DNA of 17,814 nt from JANNFX01 sp040080075 (GCA_040080075.1 JBEBJD010000305.1:1-17814); one strand, 5' to 3'. Counted from the first letter of the stretch, positions 1 to 7,126 are shown. Notes: generated by a model from the letters alone, not told the origin. Made by a program: numbers and translations.

Positions 1-801
1 GGACAGAACCAGGGCGGCTTCGCGCAGCAGCCGCTAAGCCCTGGACAATTTCCGCCCCAATTTCCCGCGTCACAGCCGATGGCGCGCCCCCCTGGGCCGC
101 CGCAGTCAGCTCCGTGGGCGGAACACGGCGGACCTCCGGCGCCGCGGGGCCCGCATTACGACGACGCGATGGCCCGGCTCGATGCAAGGCGCCCTCAGCA
201 ACCGCCTGGATCGGCTCAGCCAACGGCGCCCGCACCCCATCGCCGCCCTCCAAACACCACAACGGTACAGGCCGGGCAACTGGTCGAAAACATTCCGCGC
301 AAAATGCGCGCCTTCATTCCCGTGATCGTGGAAGCGCGGATTGCGCGCGCCGAGGTCAAGGCGATTGCCGACGGCCTGCAGGGTGACGGGGCAGTTTTCC
401 GCCATGAAGTCACCGTCACCAAGGCCATGTCGGTGCGTCTCAGAGCTCCCGATGGCGGCTTCTATATCGAGACTGCCTCACCCGAGACGCAGTGGATCGA
501 AAACGTGCTGGGGTTGATGTCGAACGACTATGCCAGCTGGCGCTGGTCGGTTACGCCCCAAGAACGAGGCAAGCGAAAGCTGCAACTCGTGATATCGGCA
601 CGCACGGTGGGGACCGACGGTTTGACTGCAGAAACCGCCCTGCCCGATCAGATCATAGATGTTGCAATTGGCATCAACGTCACGCGCACGCTTATCAAGT
701 GGGGCACGTGGTTAGGGGCGGCCGTCGCGGGTGGGCTGCTATCGCACTTTGGTGATACCATTTTCGAATTTGGCAAGGCTCTGATTGCCGGCGCTACGTA
801 A
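1..801 (+). CDS. Unrecognised Pro/Gln-rich protein with C-terminal membrane segment (5' end outside window)
   Basis: The reading frame is open from base 1, with 26 codons before the first ATG at base 79, so the gene is cut by the left edge and its true start is not visible. The visible 266 residues have three parts. Residues 1 to about 90 are a low-complexity linker rich in Pro, Gln, Ala and Arg. Residues about 100 to 226 form a compact, strand-rich domain with conserved-looking Trp and Arg positions. Residues about 231 to 251 are a hydrophobic Gly/Ala-rich segment, probably one transmembrane helix, followed by a short tail. I do not recognise the family. The layout, an unknown N-terminal part, a long disordered linker, a beta-rich domain and a tail anchor, fits a multidomain membrane-tethered protein whose activity lies off the window, but that is inference. 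It converges on glpX. Coding is supported by length, composition and the terminator just after the stop. Confidence 0.7.
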   Translation, partial: GQNQGGFAQQPLSPGQFPPQFPASQPMARPPGPPQSAPWAEHGGPPAPRGPHYDDAMARLDARRPQQPPGSAQPTAPAPHRRPPNTTTVQAGQLVENIPRKMRAFIPVIVEARIARAEVKAIADGLQGDGAVFRHEVTVTKAMSVRLRAPDGGFYIETASPETQWIENVLGLMSNDYASWRWSVTPQERGKRKLQLVISARTVGTDGLTAETALPDQIIDVAIGINVTRTLIKWGTWLGAAVAGGLLSHFGDTIFEFGKALIAGAT

Positions 802-825
802 CACGAAATCAGATGCACTCAAGGA

Positions 826-857
826 TGGGAGCCAGCACGGTTAAGTGCTGGCTCCCA
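826..857. terminator. Bidirectional hairpin terminator between convergent genes
   Basis: A perfect 13-bp inverted repeat, TGGGAGCCAGCAC at 826-838 and its complement at 845-857, encloses a 6-base loop. It lies 24 bases after the stop of the left-edge gene and 37 bases beyond the stop of glpX. The flanks are AT-rich (ATTATAG on the + side) but lack a long T-run, so it is a strong stem with an imperfect U-tract that probably serves both convergent genes. Confidence 0.7.
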
Positions 858-894
858 ATTATAGTCTATCGACACGGCCTGACCGCCAACGGTT

Positions 895-1881
895 TCAAGC
901 AGGGAAACGCGCGCCAATATCTCGGAACGACGTTTTGATGCGGCGCACCGTGCCCGTGCGTGACCGCATAACAACGGTTTCTGTTTCCGCAAAATCGCCT
1001 CTGAAGCGCACGCCATCGAGAAGCGATCCGTCGGTTACGCCTGTGGCAGAAAACATGACATCCGCCGAGGCCATGTCTTCCAACCGGAAGATGCGGTTAA
1101 TGTCGGATATGCCCATGGCGGCGGCGCGCTCGACCTCCTCCTTGTTCGAGGGCCTCAGGCGTCCTTGAATCTGACCGCCGATGCAGCGTAATGCGGCTGC
1201 GGCCAGCACGCCTTCCGGGGCGCCGCCAGAACCCAGGTAGATATCAATGCCGGTCTCTTGAGCATCCGTGGTCCAGATCACGCCCGCAATATCGCCATCG
1301 GGGATCAAGCGCACGGCGGCACCAGCGTCACGCACGGCCTTGATGATGTCGGCATGGCGCGGCCGGTCGAGAACACAAGCGGTAATTTCCGACACGGGAA
1401 CGCCCTTGGCCTTGGCCAGCGCGCGGATGTTATCGCCATGGCCTTGATCGAGATGCACGATCCCATCGGGATAGCCCGGCCCAATGGCAATTTTGTCCAT
1501 GTACATATCGGGTGCATGGAGCAGTCCGCCGCGTTCCGAGATGGCAAGCACGGCCAAGGCGTTGGGCATAGACTTGGCGCAGATCGTTGTGCCCTCTAAC
1601 GGATCAACAGCGATATCAACTGCCGGCCCCCTGCCAGAACCAACCTTTTCGCCGATGTAAAGCATCGGCGCCTCGTCCATTTCGCCTTCGCCGATGACGA
1701 CCGTGCCTTCGATCGCAAGACTGGCGAGTTCGCGGCGCATGGCGTCAACAGCGGCCTTGTCGGCTGCCTTTTCGTTGCCCCGTCCCCTCAAGCGTGCAGC
1801 CGCAATGGCCGCGGCTTCGGTCACCCGCGCCACTTCCAAGACTAGCACGCGGTCGAGCCCGGCCGTCCGGTCCTCGCTCAT
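895..1881 (-). CDS. glpX: Fructose-1,6-bisphosphatase class II (GlpX)
   Basis: Cytosolic GlpX-type FBPase (328 residues) hydrolyses fructose 1,6-bisphosphate to fructose 6-phosphate in gluconeogenesis. In many alphaproteobacteria it may also take sedoheptulose 1,7-bisphosphate. The family's Mg/Mn-binding signatures are visible: VVIGEGEMDEAPML at about residues 61-74 and DIAVDPLEGTT at about 89-99, both typical of class II FBPases and the wider Li-sensitive phosphatase fold. The length is normal for the family. The frame stays open to an ATG at 1950, but I chose the ATG at 1881 because GGAGGGA sits about 5 bases upstream of it; this also removes an overlap with hom. It is the last gene of an aminotransferase-hom-glpX run, 55 bp after hom, and is probably co-transcribed. 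In related genomes recJ commonly follows; here an opposing gene does. Confidence 0.95.
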   Translation of the reverse strand: MSEDRTAGLDRVLVLEVARVTEAAAIAAARLRGRGNEKAADKAAVDAMRRELASLAIEGTVVIGEGEMDEAPMLYIGEKVGSGRGPAVDIAVDPLEGTTICAKSMPNALAVLAISERGGLLHAPDMYMDKIAIGPGYPDGIVHLDQGHGDNIRALAKAKGVPVSEITACVLDRPRHADIIKAVRDAGAAVRLIPDGDIAGVIWTTDAQETGIDIYLGSGGAPEGVLAAAALRCIGGQIQGRLRPSNKEEVERAAAMGISDINRIFRLEDMASADVMFSATGVTDGSLLDGVRFRGDFAETETVVMRSRTGTVRRIKTSFRDIGARFPA

Positions 1882-1905
1882 GGCATTCCCTCCGTCAGCT
1901 TCCCC

Positions 1906-1922
1906 TGCCCCGGAATGGGGCA
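1906..1922. other. Small intergenic hairpin between hom and glpX
   Basis: TGCCCC and GGGGCA form a perfect 6-bp inverted repeat with a 5-base loop in the 55-bp hom-glpX gap. In the glpX transcript direction no U-run follows, so it is more likely an mRNA processing or stability hairpin than a terminator. It could also be chance in GC-rich DNA. Confidence 0.3.
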
Positions 1923-1936
1923 AAGGAATAAATCCC

Positions 1937-3259
1937 TCAAAAACTTTCAATTCTGATCATTTGCGGGCGCTCCGCGACCTTGCCATCGGCTTCGATTGCG
2001 TCGAGAGCCTTGCGAATGTTTTCTTCCGTTGTCTCGTGTGTAATGAGGATAACTGGAGCCGCGGACTCGGAAGATGGCCGTGCATCGCTGGCCTGAGCGG
2101 GCTGATGGCGGCGCTGAACGATGCTCTCAAGTGACACATTGCGATCGCCCATGCGTTTGGTGATGGCGGCCATCGCGCCCGGCCTATCGAGCACCGAGAG
2201 ACGCACGTAATAGCCACCATGGTGCGTTCCGATCTTGGCTCGCTTGTAGGGTGTCAACTGAGCGACCGGCCGCAAGAAAGGAGGCAGCACAAGCCCGCGC
2301 GCCACGTCGATAATATCGCTCGCAACTGCCGAGGCCGTTGGCAAGGCACCAGCACCGGGTCCGACAAGCAGCAGCGATCCGGAAAAATCACCCTCGATGG
2401 CGACACAATTAGTAACGCCTGAAACGCGCGCGATCGTCGACTCTTCAGGCACCATGGTCGGATGCACGCGAGCTTCGATGCCCGTGGGAGTGCGTTCGGC
2501 AATACCCAAGAGCTTGATGCGATAGCCGAGACTTGCTGCGGCCTCGATATCGGCTGCCGTGATGGTCTGAATGCCCTCCACGTGAAGCTGATCGAATGCC
2601 ACCCGCGTTCCAAACGCCAGCGTGGTCAGCAATGATAATTTGTGTGCGGCGTCAAACCCGCCGATGTCGAATGTCGGATCTGCTTCGGCATAGCCCTTCG
2701 CCTGGGCATCCTTCAGCACTTCAGCAAAAGGCAACTTTTCGTCCTGCATGCGCGTCAGCATGTAATTGCAGGTACCGTTTAAGATGCCATAGACGCGACG
2801 CACTTCATTCGCCGCCAATGCCTCGCGCAGCGTCTTGATGACGGGAATGCCGCCCGCCACCGCCGCCTCGAAATTCAATGCGACGCCGTTTTTCTCGGCG
2901 ATTTTTGCCAACTCAATGCCATGCTTGGCGAGAAGCGCCTTATTGGCTGTCACGACGTGCTTGCGCGCCTTGAGGGCCGCCTCGACTGCCTCGCGCGCCA
3001 CGCCTTCGTCGCCGCCTATCAATTCGACGAAGCAGGAAATCGACGGGTCGGCGGCAAGCTCCACCGCACTATCAAACCAGCGCACCCCCTCGAGCGACGC
3101 ACCGCGCGCTTTGCCTCTCGTGCGGGCGCAAACGCCAGCGACTTTGATTTCGCGCTGCAGTGTTTCGCTTAGGCGGGGACCGTGCGCCTCGAGCAGTTGC
3201 AGGAGGCCGGCGCCTACCGTTCCAAGACCGGCAATGCCAATTGTCAAAGGCTCATTCAT
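1937..3259 (-). CDS. hom: Homoserine dehydrogenase with C-terminal ACT domain
   Basis: Hom reduces aspartate 4-semialdehyde to homoserine with NAD(P)H, the branch step toward threonine and methionine. The protein is 440 residues, the usual size of the monofunctional form with a regulatory tail. The N-terminal Rossmann fold carries GLGTVG at residues 11-16 and the TANK motif at 104-107. The catalytic domain has GFDAAHKL at about 201-208, containing the family's conserved Asp (203) and Lys (207). The C-terminal part, from about 345 (GGYYVRLSVLDRPGAM) to the end, is an ACT domain, which in this family senses threonine, so feedback inhibition is expected. A Ser/Ala/Pro-rich insert at about 385-400 interrupts the ACT region. 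An in-frame stop lies just upstream of the ATG, fixing the start, but no Shine-Dalgarno is visible because the leader is C-rich. Reinitiation from the aminotransferase gene 53 bp upstream is possible. Confidence 0.95.
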   Translation of the reverse strand: MNEPLTIGIAGLGTVGAGLLQLLEAHGPRLSETLQREIKVAGVCARTRGKARGASLEGVRWFDSAVELAADPSISCFVELIGGDEGVAREAVEAALKARKHVVTANKALLAKHGIELAKIAEKNGVALNFEAAVAGGIPVIKTLREALAANEVRRVYGILNGTCNYMLTRMQDEKLPFAEVLKDAQAKGYAEADPTFDIGGFDAAHKLSLLTTLAFGTRVAFDQLHVEGIQTITAADIEAAASLGYRIKLLGIAERTPTGIEARVHPTMVPEESTIARVSGVTNCVAIEGDFSGSLLLVGPGAGALPTASAVASDIIDVARGLVLPPFLRPVAQLTPYKRAKIGTHHGGYYVRLSVLDRPGAMAAITKRMGDRNVSLESIVQRRHQPAQASDARPSSESAAPVILITHETTEENIRKALDAIEADGKVAERPQMIRIESF

Positions 3260-3312
3260 GGGGGCAATGGGGGCTTTTGGTTAGGGGTCACTTCAATGCG
3301 GGCGTGCCATCG

Positions 3313-4545
3313 TCAAGGGGTGGAACTAACTTTCCTGGGCTTGGGCGCCTTCTTATGCCCCGTTTGCGGAGCCTCTGCGAGAAACTTCTTAACCGAACGG
3401 GCGGCTTGCCGGATCCTGTGTTCGTTTTCGACCAGTGCAATGCGCACGTAGCCTTCCCCCATCTCGCCAAATCCCAACCCCGGAGAAACGGCGAGGTCAG
3501 CTTTTTCGATCAGGAGCTTGGCGAACTCCACTGACCCACCTTCGCGGAATGGCTCAGGAATGGGGCACCAAGCAAACATGGTGGCGGGCGGAGGCGGAAT
3601 GATCCAGCCTGCGCGCTCGAAACTTTCGACCAGGCAATCGCGACGGGACTTGTAGACTTGGCGGATTTCGTCGACGCAGTCCTGCGGACCGTTGAGCGCC
3701 GCTGCGGCTGCGACCTGGATTGGTGTGAAGGCGCCATAGTCGAGATAGGATTTGACACGGGCCAGCGCACCGATCAGCCGTTCGTTGCCAACGGCAAACC
3801 CCATACGCCAGCCGGGCATGTTGTAAGTTTTGGACAGCGACGTAAATTCGACGGTGATGTCCATGGCGCCCGGCACCTGCAGAACCGAGGGCGGCGGATT
3901 GCCATCGAAGTAAAGCTCGGCATAGGCGATGTCCGACAAGATGATCAGGTTGAGTTTCTTGGCAAGAGCCACGGCCTCTTTGTAGAAATCGAGGTCGGCG
4001 ACCATGGCCGTTGGGTTAGAGGGATACGACAAAATCATCGCTAGGGGCTTCGGGATCGAGTGCTTCACGGCATGCTCGACAGCGCGCAGAAACTCATCGC
4101 CCGTGCCGGCCGGAACATGGCGCATATTGGCGCCAGCAATAATGAAACCAAATTCGTGAATGGGATAAGTCGGATTGGGCACGATAATCACATCGCCGGG
4201 CGCGGTGATCGCCTGGGCCATGTTGGCAAAGCCCTCCTTCGAGCCCAGCGTCGCCACAACCTGCGTGTCGGGATCAAGCTTCACGCCGAAACGGCGGTCA
4301 TAGTAAGCGGCTTGCGCTTTACGCAGCCCAGGTATGCCCTTTGAGGCGGAATAGCGATGCGTGCGCGGCTTGTGGAGCGTCTCGACGAGCTTGTCGACAA
4401 TGTGAGCGGGCGCAGGCATATCTGGGTTGCCCATGCCAAGATCGATGATATCGGCGCCGCGTGCACGCGCTTGAGCCTTTAGCCGGTTGACCTCGGCAAA
4501 GACATAAGGCGGCAAACGCTTGATGCGATGGAATTCTTCGCTCAC
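3313..4545 (-). CDS. PLP-dependent class I/II aminotransferase (AlaC / LL-diaminopimelate aminotransferase-like)
   Basis: Fold-type I pyridoxal-phosphate aminotransferase of 410 residues. Visible cofactor motifs are SYPSNPTA at about 173-180 (Asn177), SDIAYAEL at 204-211 (Asp205, Tyr208) and SLSKTYNMPGWRMGF at 236-250 with Lys239 as the Schiff-base lysine; a substrate Arg is expected near the C-terminus (YVRIAL). The sequence type matches proteins annotated either as LL-diaminopimelate aminotransferase or as AlaC-like glutamate-pyruvate aminotransferase. Sequence alone does not settle the substrate, so no symbol is given. Its place next to hom fits amino-acid metabolism. The start is GTG at 4545, preceded by a GA-rich AGAGAGAG ribosome site. 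The last 20 residues are Lys/Pro-rich and probably disordered. It is the first gene of the leftward unit and is divergent from phaC. Confidence 0.88.
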   Translation of the reverse strand: MSEEFHRIKRLPPYVFAEVNRLKAQARARGADIIDLGMGNPDMPAPAHIVDKLVETLHKPRTHRYSASKGIPGLRKAQAAYYDRRFGVKLDPDTQVVATLGSKEGFANMAQAITAPGDVIIVPNPTYPIHEFGFIIAGANMRHVPAGTGDEFLRAVEHAVKHSIPKPLAMILSYPSNPTAMVADLDFYKEAVALAKKLNLIILSDIAYAELYFDGNPPPSVLQVPGAMDITVEFTSLSKTYNMPGWRMGFAVGNERLIGALARVKSYLDYGAFTPIQVAAAAALNGPQDCVDEIRQVYKSRRDCLVESFERAGWIIPPPPATMFAWCPIPEPFREGGSVEFAKLLIEKADLAVSPGLGFGEMGEGYVRIALVENEHRIRQAARSVKKFLAEAPQTGHKKAPKPRKVSSTP

Positions 4546-4566
4546 GGTCTCTCTCTTCAGGCATGT

Positions 4567-4586
4567 ACTGGGATCGCGCGCCCAGT
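4567..4586 (-). promoter_or_regulatory. Possible 5'-leader hairpin of the aminotransferase gene
   Basis: ACTGGG and CCCAGT form a perfect 6-bp inverted repeat with an 8-base loop of alternating CG (ATCGCGCG), ending 21 bases before the GTG start. In the leftward transcript it would be a stable leader hairpin just upstream of the ribosome site. No regulatory role is shown. Confidence 0.25.
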
Positions 4587-4694
4587 GGGGTTATTGGCGT
4601 GGGAGCCCATGCGTTCCGCAGCATCGACTCATAGGCTCCATTGTGAGGGCTGTTTAACTGCCCGCGGCTCCCCCCGTCCAGAGGGTTGGGCGTC

Positions 4695-4726
4695 GCTCTG
4701 GCAAAGTTGGGCTCTGGCAAAGTTGG
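4695..4726. repeat. Perfect 16-bp tandem direct repeat, two copies
   Basis: GCTCTGGCAAAGTTGG occurs at 4695-4710 and again, with no gap, at 4711-4726. It lies in the divergent region, 150-180 bases upstream of the aminotransferase start. It may be a paired regulator-binding site or a simple duplication. Confidence 0.6.
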
Positions 4727-4844
4727 GACCTTCACAAGGCCAATGGTTAGTGGCCACCCCGCCGCAGGGCGACCCGCCGCACCCGGATTTCAGACCTGTG
4801 AGGTGCAGTGCAACAAGAAAGCCGTTAAGCGTTGTGAAGCTCGC

Positions 4845-5009
4845 TAGTGGCCCGTCGCGCCAAAATCGCATCATGGCCCCAACCCGTTCCGAATTTGGCG
4901 CAACATAAGGGCCACTTGCAACATCATGGGCTTAGTGTGGCGTTCATCGCGCCATAGTTGACACCAGCCTTGCCGCACCATTGGTCAACTATGGCGCGAC
5001 GCCACACTA
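4845..5009 (+). repeat. 165-bp double-hairpin element, copy A1
   Basis: This is a TA-bounded unit of two hairpins separated by a 15-base spacer. In hairpin one, outer arms AGTGGCCC (4846-4853) and GGGCCACT (4909-4916) enclose a 12-bp inner stem (4857-4868 with 4890-4901, one mismatch), an asymmetric 3/7-base bulge and a 21-base loop. In hairpin two, an 11-bp perfect outer stem (4933-4943 with 4999-5009) and a 15-bp perfect inner stem (4948-4962 with 4984-4998) are separated by TCAT on the 5' side only, with a 21-base loop. The segment 4844-5010 matches 13727-13893 with 4 differences in 167 bases. It contains no credible coding frame. It resembles a miniature mobile or REP-like element more than a terminator. 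The family name is unknown to me. Confidence 0.85.
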
Positions 5010-5172
5010 GTGTGGTGGCTCGCAATTGCCTTATCCTTTCGCGGCTTGGACAATCGAGACAATTGCGAGACAAGAACCACACTAGAATCTTTAGGGTTTC
5101 TAGTGTCCTGACTCCAAAATGCCTTCCTGTTCCGCCGCATTTTCTACAAGGCATTCAGGAGACAGGACACTA
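5008..5172 (-). repeat. 165-bp double-hairpin element, copy A2, opposite orientation and diverged
   Basis: It begins on the same TA that ends copy A1 and is also exactly 165 bp. Read on the minus strand it has the same layout: a 72-base hairpin, a 16-base spacer and a 77-base hairpin. The hairpin at 5101-5172 has a 10-bp outer stem (TAGTGTCCTG), a CTCC/GGAG extension, an 8-bp inner stem (AATGCCTT) and a 22-base loop. The hairpin at 5008-5084 has outer arms TAGTGTGGT (9 bp) and inner arms CTCGCAATTG (10 bp). Internal sequence differs from A1, but the minus-strand left end TAGTGTCCTGTCTC matches the A1 left end TAGTGGCCCGTCGC at 11 of 14 positions, and both right ends are CCACACTA. The junction of the two copies is therefore the palindrome CCACACTAGTGTGG (5002-5015). 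Confidence 0.75.
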
Positions 5173-5182
5173 ACAGCCAAAA

Positions 5183-5200
5183 TATACTCCTGGTGACCAG
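5183..5200 (+). promoter_or_regulatory. Possible phaC promoter -10 with overlapping palindromic operator
   Basis: TATACT at 5183-5188 is a 5/6 match to a -10 box. An 11-base palindrome, CTGGTGACCAG (5190-5200), covers the expected transcription start. No good -35 hexamer is seen at 17 bases; that zone falls in the right arm of element A2. This is motif-level inference only. Confidence 0.25.
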
Positions 5201-5208
5201 ACTTAACG

Positions 5209-5232
5209 AACCCTCTGGGTTGCCGAGGGGTT
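5209..5232 (+). promoter_or_regulatory. Possible RBS-sequestering hairpin before the leader ORF
   Basis: CCCTC (5211-5215) can pair with GAGGG (5225-5229), and the flanking AA/TT extends the stem if one extra G is bulged out. The 3' arm GAGGGG is the only strong Shine-Dalgarno upstream of the phaC region, so pairing would hide it. Energy and function are untested. Confidence 0.3.
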
Positions 5233-5292
5233 ATGATGCGTTACAGTGATCGTTGCAGTTTAATGCCCATTTCCGCACAAAGAGCCCAATGA
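5233..5292 (+). CDS. Possible leader peptide ORF overlapping the phaC start
   Basis: A 19-codon frame (18 codons from the second ATG, 5236) follows GAGGGG at 5225-5230, an ideal ribosome site 5 bases before 5236. Its TGA at 5290-5292 overlaps the phaC ATG at 5289-5291 in an ATGA arrangement, the classic layout for translational coupling. The peptide has no runs of one amino acid, so it is not an obvious attenuation leader. phaC itself has only a weak AAAGAG site, so ribosomes may reach it through this ORF. Very short frames arise by chance, so confidence is low to moderate. Confidence 0.35.
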   Translation: MMRYSDRCSLMPISAQRAQ

Positions 5293-7091
5293 CCCAGAAG
5301 ACAAATCCTCCGCCACCCTTGCTGATCGGCAATCCCGAAGAGTTCGCGCGCAATATGCTGCGCCTCCTCGAGGAAGGCGGCAAGGCCATGAACAGCCTTA
5401 TGGACCGCCCTGATTCCAAGGTAAGTCCTTTTTCAGCGGCCAGTGAGATGACGCAAGCCACCAACACAATTAGCGAGATCGCTGGTTTGTGGTTGTCCCA
5501 TCCTGATCGTGTCGCAAAAGCCCAAGGCGATCTCATCGTCGCCTATGCCGAACTGTGGAACAATACGCTGCGCAAGATGATGGGCGAACCAGTCGAGCCG
5601 GTGATTGAACCCGAGCCCAGCGACAACCGCTTTAAGGATCCCGACTGGTCAGAAAATCCCTATTTCGATTTCTGGAAGCAGGCCTATCTGATGACGACAC
5701 AGTGGTCGGAGCGGATGCTCGCAGGCACTGAGGGCCTTGATGCAGATGCCCGCAAACGCGCGGAATTCTATTTCCGACAAGTCTCAAGCGCCATGTCCCC
5801 TTCAAACTTCCCCATGCTCAACCCGGAAGTCGTGCGCGCAACGATTGCAAGCAATGGCTCCAATCTGGTCGATGGAATGACCATGCTCGTTAACGACATG
5901 GAAAAATCGGGAGACCTTTTGAAGGTCAGTCAGACCGACACAAAGGCCTTCGAAGTCGGCCGCAACCTCGCCACCACGCCCGGCAAAGTCGTTTTCCAGA
6001 ACGAGCTGTTGCAGCTTATTCAGTATACACCCACGACCGACAAGGTGCGCGAAACTCCGCTGCTGATCGTGCCTCCGTGGATCAACAAATACTATGTCCT
6101 CGACCTCACACCAGCCAAGAGTCTTATCAAGTTTGCGGTGGACCAGGGCTTCACGGTGTTCGTGGTTTCGTGGGTCAACCCGGACGCTAACCTCGCCGCA
6201 AAAACCTTCGAAGACTATATGCTTGAGGGCCTGCTGAGGGCCGTCGGCGCCGTCCGCAAGGAGACTGGCACTGACCAGATCAATGTCACAGGGTATTGCG
6301 TTGGCGGTACTTTGCTCGCTTGCACGCTTGCCTATTTAGCCGCGCGCGGTGAAGAGCCGTTCAAGTCGGTCACCTTCTTGACCACTCAGGTCGATTTCTC
6401 GGAAGCTGGCGATCTTCTGCTGTTCACCAGTAATGAGCAGCTCAGGAACCTCGATGAAATGATGAAGGAACGCGGCTATCTCGATGGCTCGCGCATGGCG
6501 AACGTCTTCAATATTATGCGTTCGCGCGATTTGATCTGGCCCTACATCGTTTCGAACTACATGCTGGGCAAGAAGCCGTTCCCGTTCGATCTGCTCTATT
6601 GGAATCAGGATTCGACGCGCATGTGCGCGGCCAATCATGCGTTCTATTTGCGCGAGTTTTATAATGAGAACCGGTTTGCCAAGGGCGAGATGATGCTGGG
6701 CGGAGTCGAACTCGACCTGTCAAAAATCAAGTTGCCTGTTTTCCACCTGGCAACCAAGGAAGATCACATCGCGCCCGCAAAATCGGTCTTCATTGGTTCA
6801 AAGCTGCTGGGCGGCAATGTCGAATTTGTTCTGGCCGGAAGCGGGCATATTGCCGGCGTCGTTAACCCGCCGGACAAGATTAAGTATCAATACTGGACAG
6901 GCGGCAAGAACCGTTCGGGCTCGCTCGACGATTGGATCGCATCCGCGAAGCCCGTACCAGGCTCGTGGTGGCCGTACTGGGCCAAATGGCTAACGGCTCA
7001 ATCGGGAAATTGGACGATCCCGCGTGAACCGGGAGAAACGCTGGGCGTTATCGAAGATGCACCTGGCAGCTACGTGCGCGCGAAGTCGTAG
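5289..7091 (+). CDS. phaC: Class I poly(3-hydroxyalkanoate) synthase
   Basis: PhaC polymerises (R)-3-hydroxyacyl-CoA into polyhydroxyalkanoate at the surface of storage granules. From the ATG at 5289 the protein is 600 residues, normal for class I single-subunit synthases. An N-terminal region of about 250 residues precedes an alpha/beta-hydrolase core. The lipase-like box is GYCVGG with Cys337 replacing the usual Ser. The catalytic Asp492 is in TKEDHIAP and His520 in GSGHIAGVVNPP; the 28-residue Asp-His spacing matches the known Cys-Asp-His triad. WWPYWAKWL near the C-terminus is also typical. A TTG at 5253 would add 12 residues, but it has no ribosome site and the N-terminal MTQKT start looks natural. 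No phasin, phaR, phaA or phaB gene is adjacent, but phaC divergent from an aminotransferase-hom-glpX unit is an arrangement I recall from rhizobia. Confidence 0.96.
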   Translation: MTQKTNPPPPLLIGNPEEFARNMLRLLEEGGKAMNSLMDRPDSKVSPFSAASEMTQATNTISEIAGLWLSHPDRVAKAQGDLIVAYAELWNNTLRKMMGEPVEPVIEPEPSDNRFKDPDWSENPYFDFWKQAYLMTTQWSERMLAGTEGLDADARKRAEFYFRQVSSAMSPSNFPMLNPEVVRATIASNGSNLVDGMTMLVNDMEKSGDLLKVSQTDTKAFEVGRNLATTPGKVVFQNELLQLIQYTPTTDKVRETPLLIVPPWINKYYVLDLTPAKSLIKFAVDQGFTVFVVSWVNPDANLAAKTFEDYMLEGLLRAVGAVRKETGTDQINVTGYCVGGTLLACTLAYLAARGEEPFKSVTFLTTQVDFSEAGDLLLFTSNEQLRNLDEMMKERGYLDGSRMANVFNIMRSRDLIWPYIVSNYMLGKKPFPFDLLYWNQDSTRMCAANHAFYLREFYNENRFAKGEMMLGGVELDLSKIKLPVFHLATKEDHIAPAKSVFIGSKLLGGNVEFVLAGSGHIAGVVNPPDKIKYQYWTGGKNRSGSLDDWIASAKPVPGSWWPYWAKWLTAQSGNWTIPREPGETLGVIEDAPGSYVRAKS

Positions 7092-7126
7092 CGGGGCGGC
7101 AGAGCCCTTGTCCGTTGCGACCAACT

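Noticed and set aside
1882..1950. Longer glpX start at 1950, overlapping hom
   Set aside because: The ATG at 1881 has an excellent GGAGGGA site and matches the family N-terminus; the extra 23 residues do not.
4528..4908. A 126-codon + frame whose last residues are nearly identical to those of another + frame ending at 13791
   Set aside because: The shared peptide comes only from the two repeat copies (A1 and B), the frames start inside unrelated DNA, and neither has a ribosome site. They are shadows, not a protein family.
4845..5172. Reading the hairpin array as a CRISPR or as tandem terminators
   Set aside because: There is no short repeat with unique spacers of constant length, the hairpins lack T-runs, and the region lies between divergent promoters where terminators have little purpose.
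4845..5172. Integron attC sites, suggested by bulged hairpins with outer and inner arms
   Set aside because: The core-site motifs expected at attC ends (GTTRRRY/RYYYAAC at the outer arms) are absent, and no cassettes or integrase are present.
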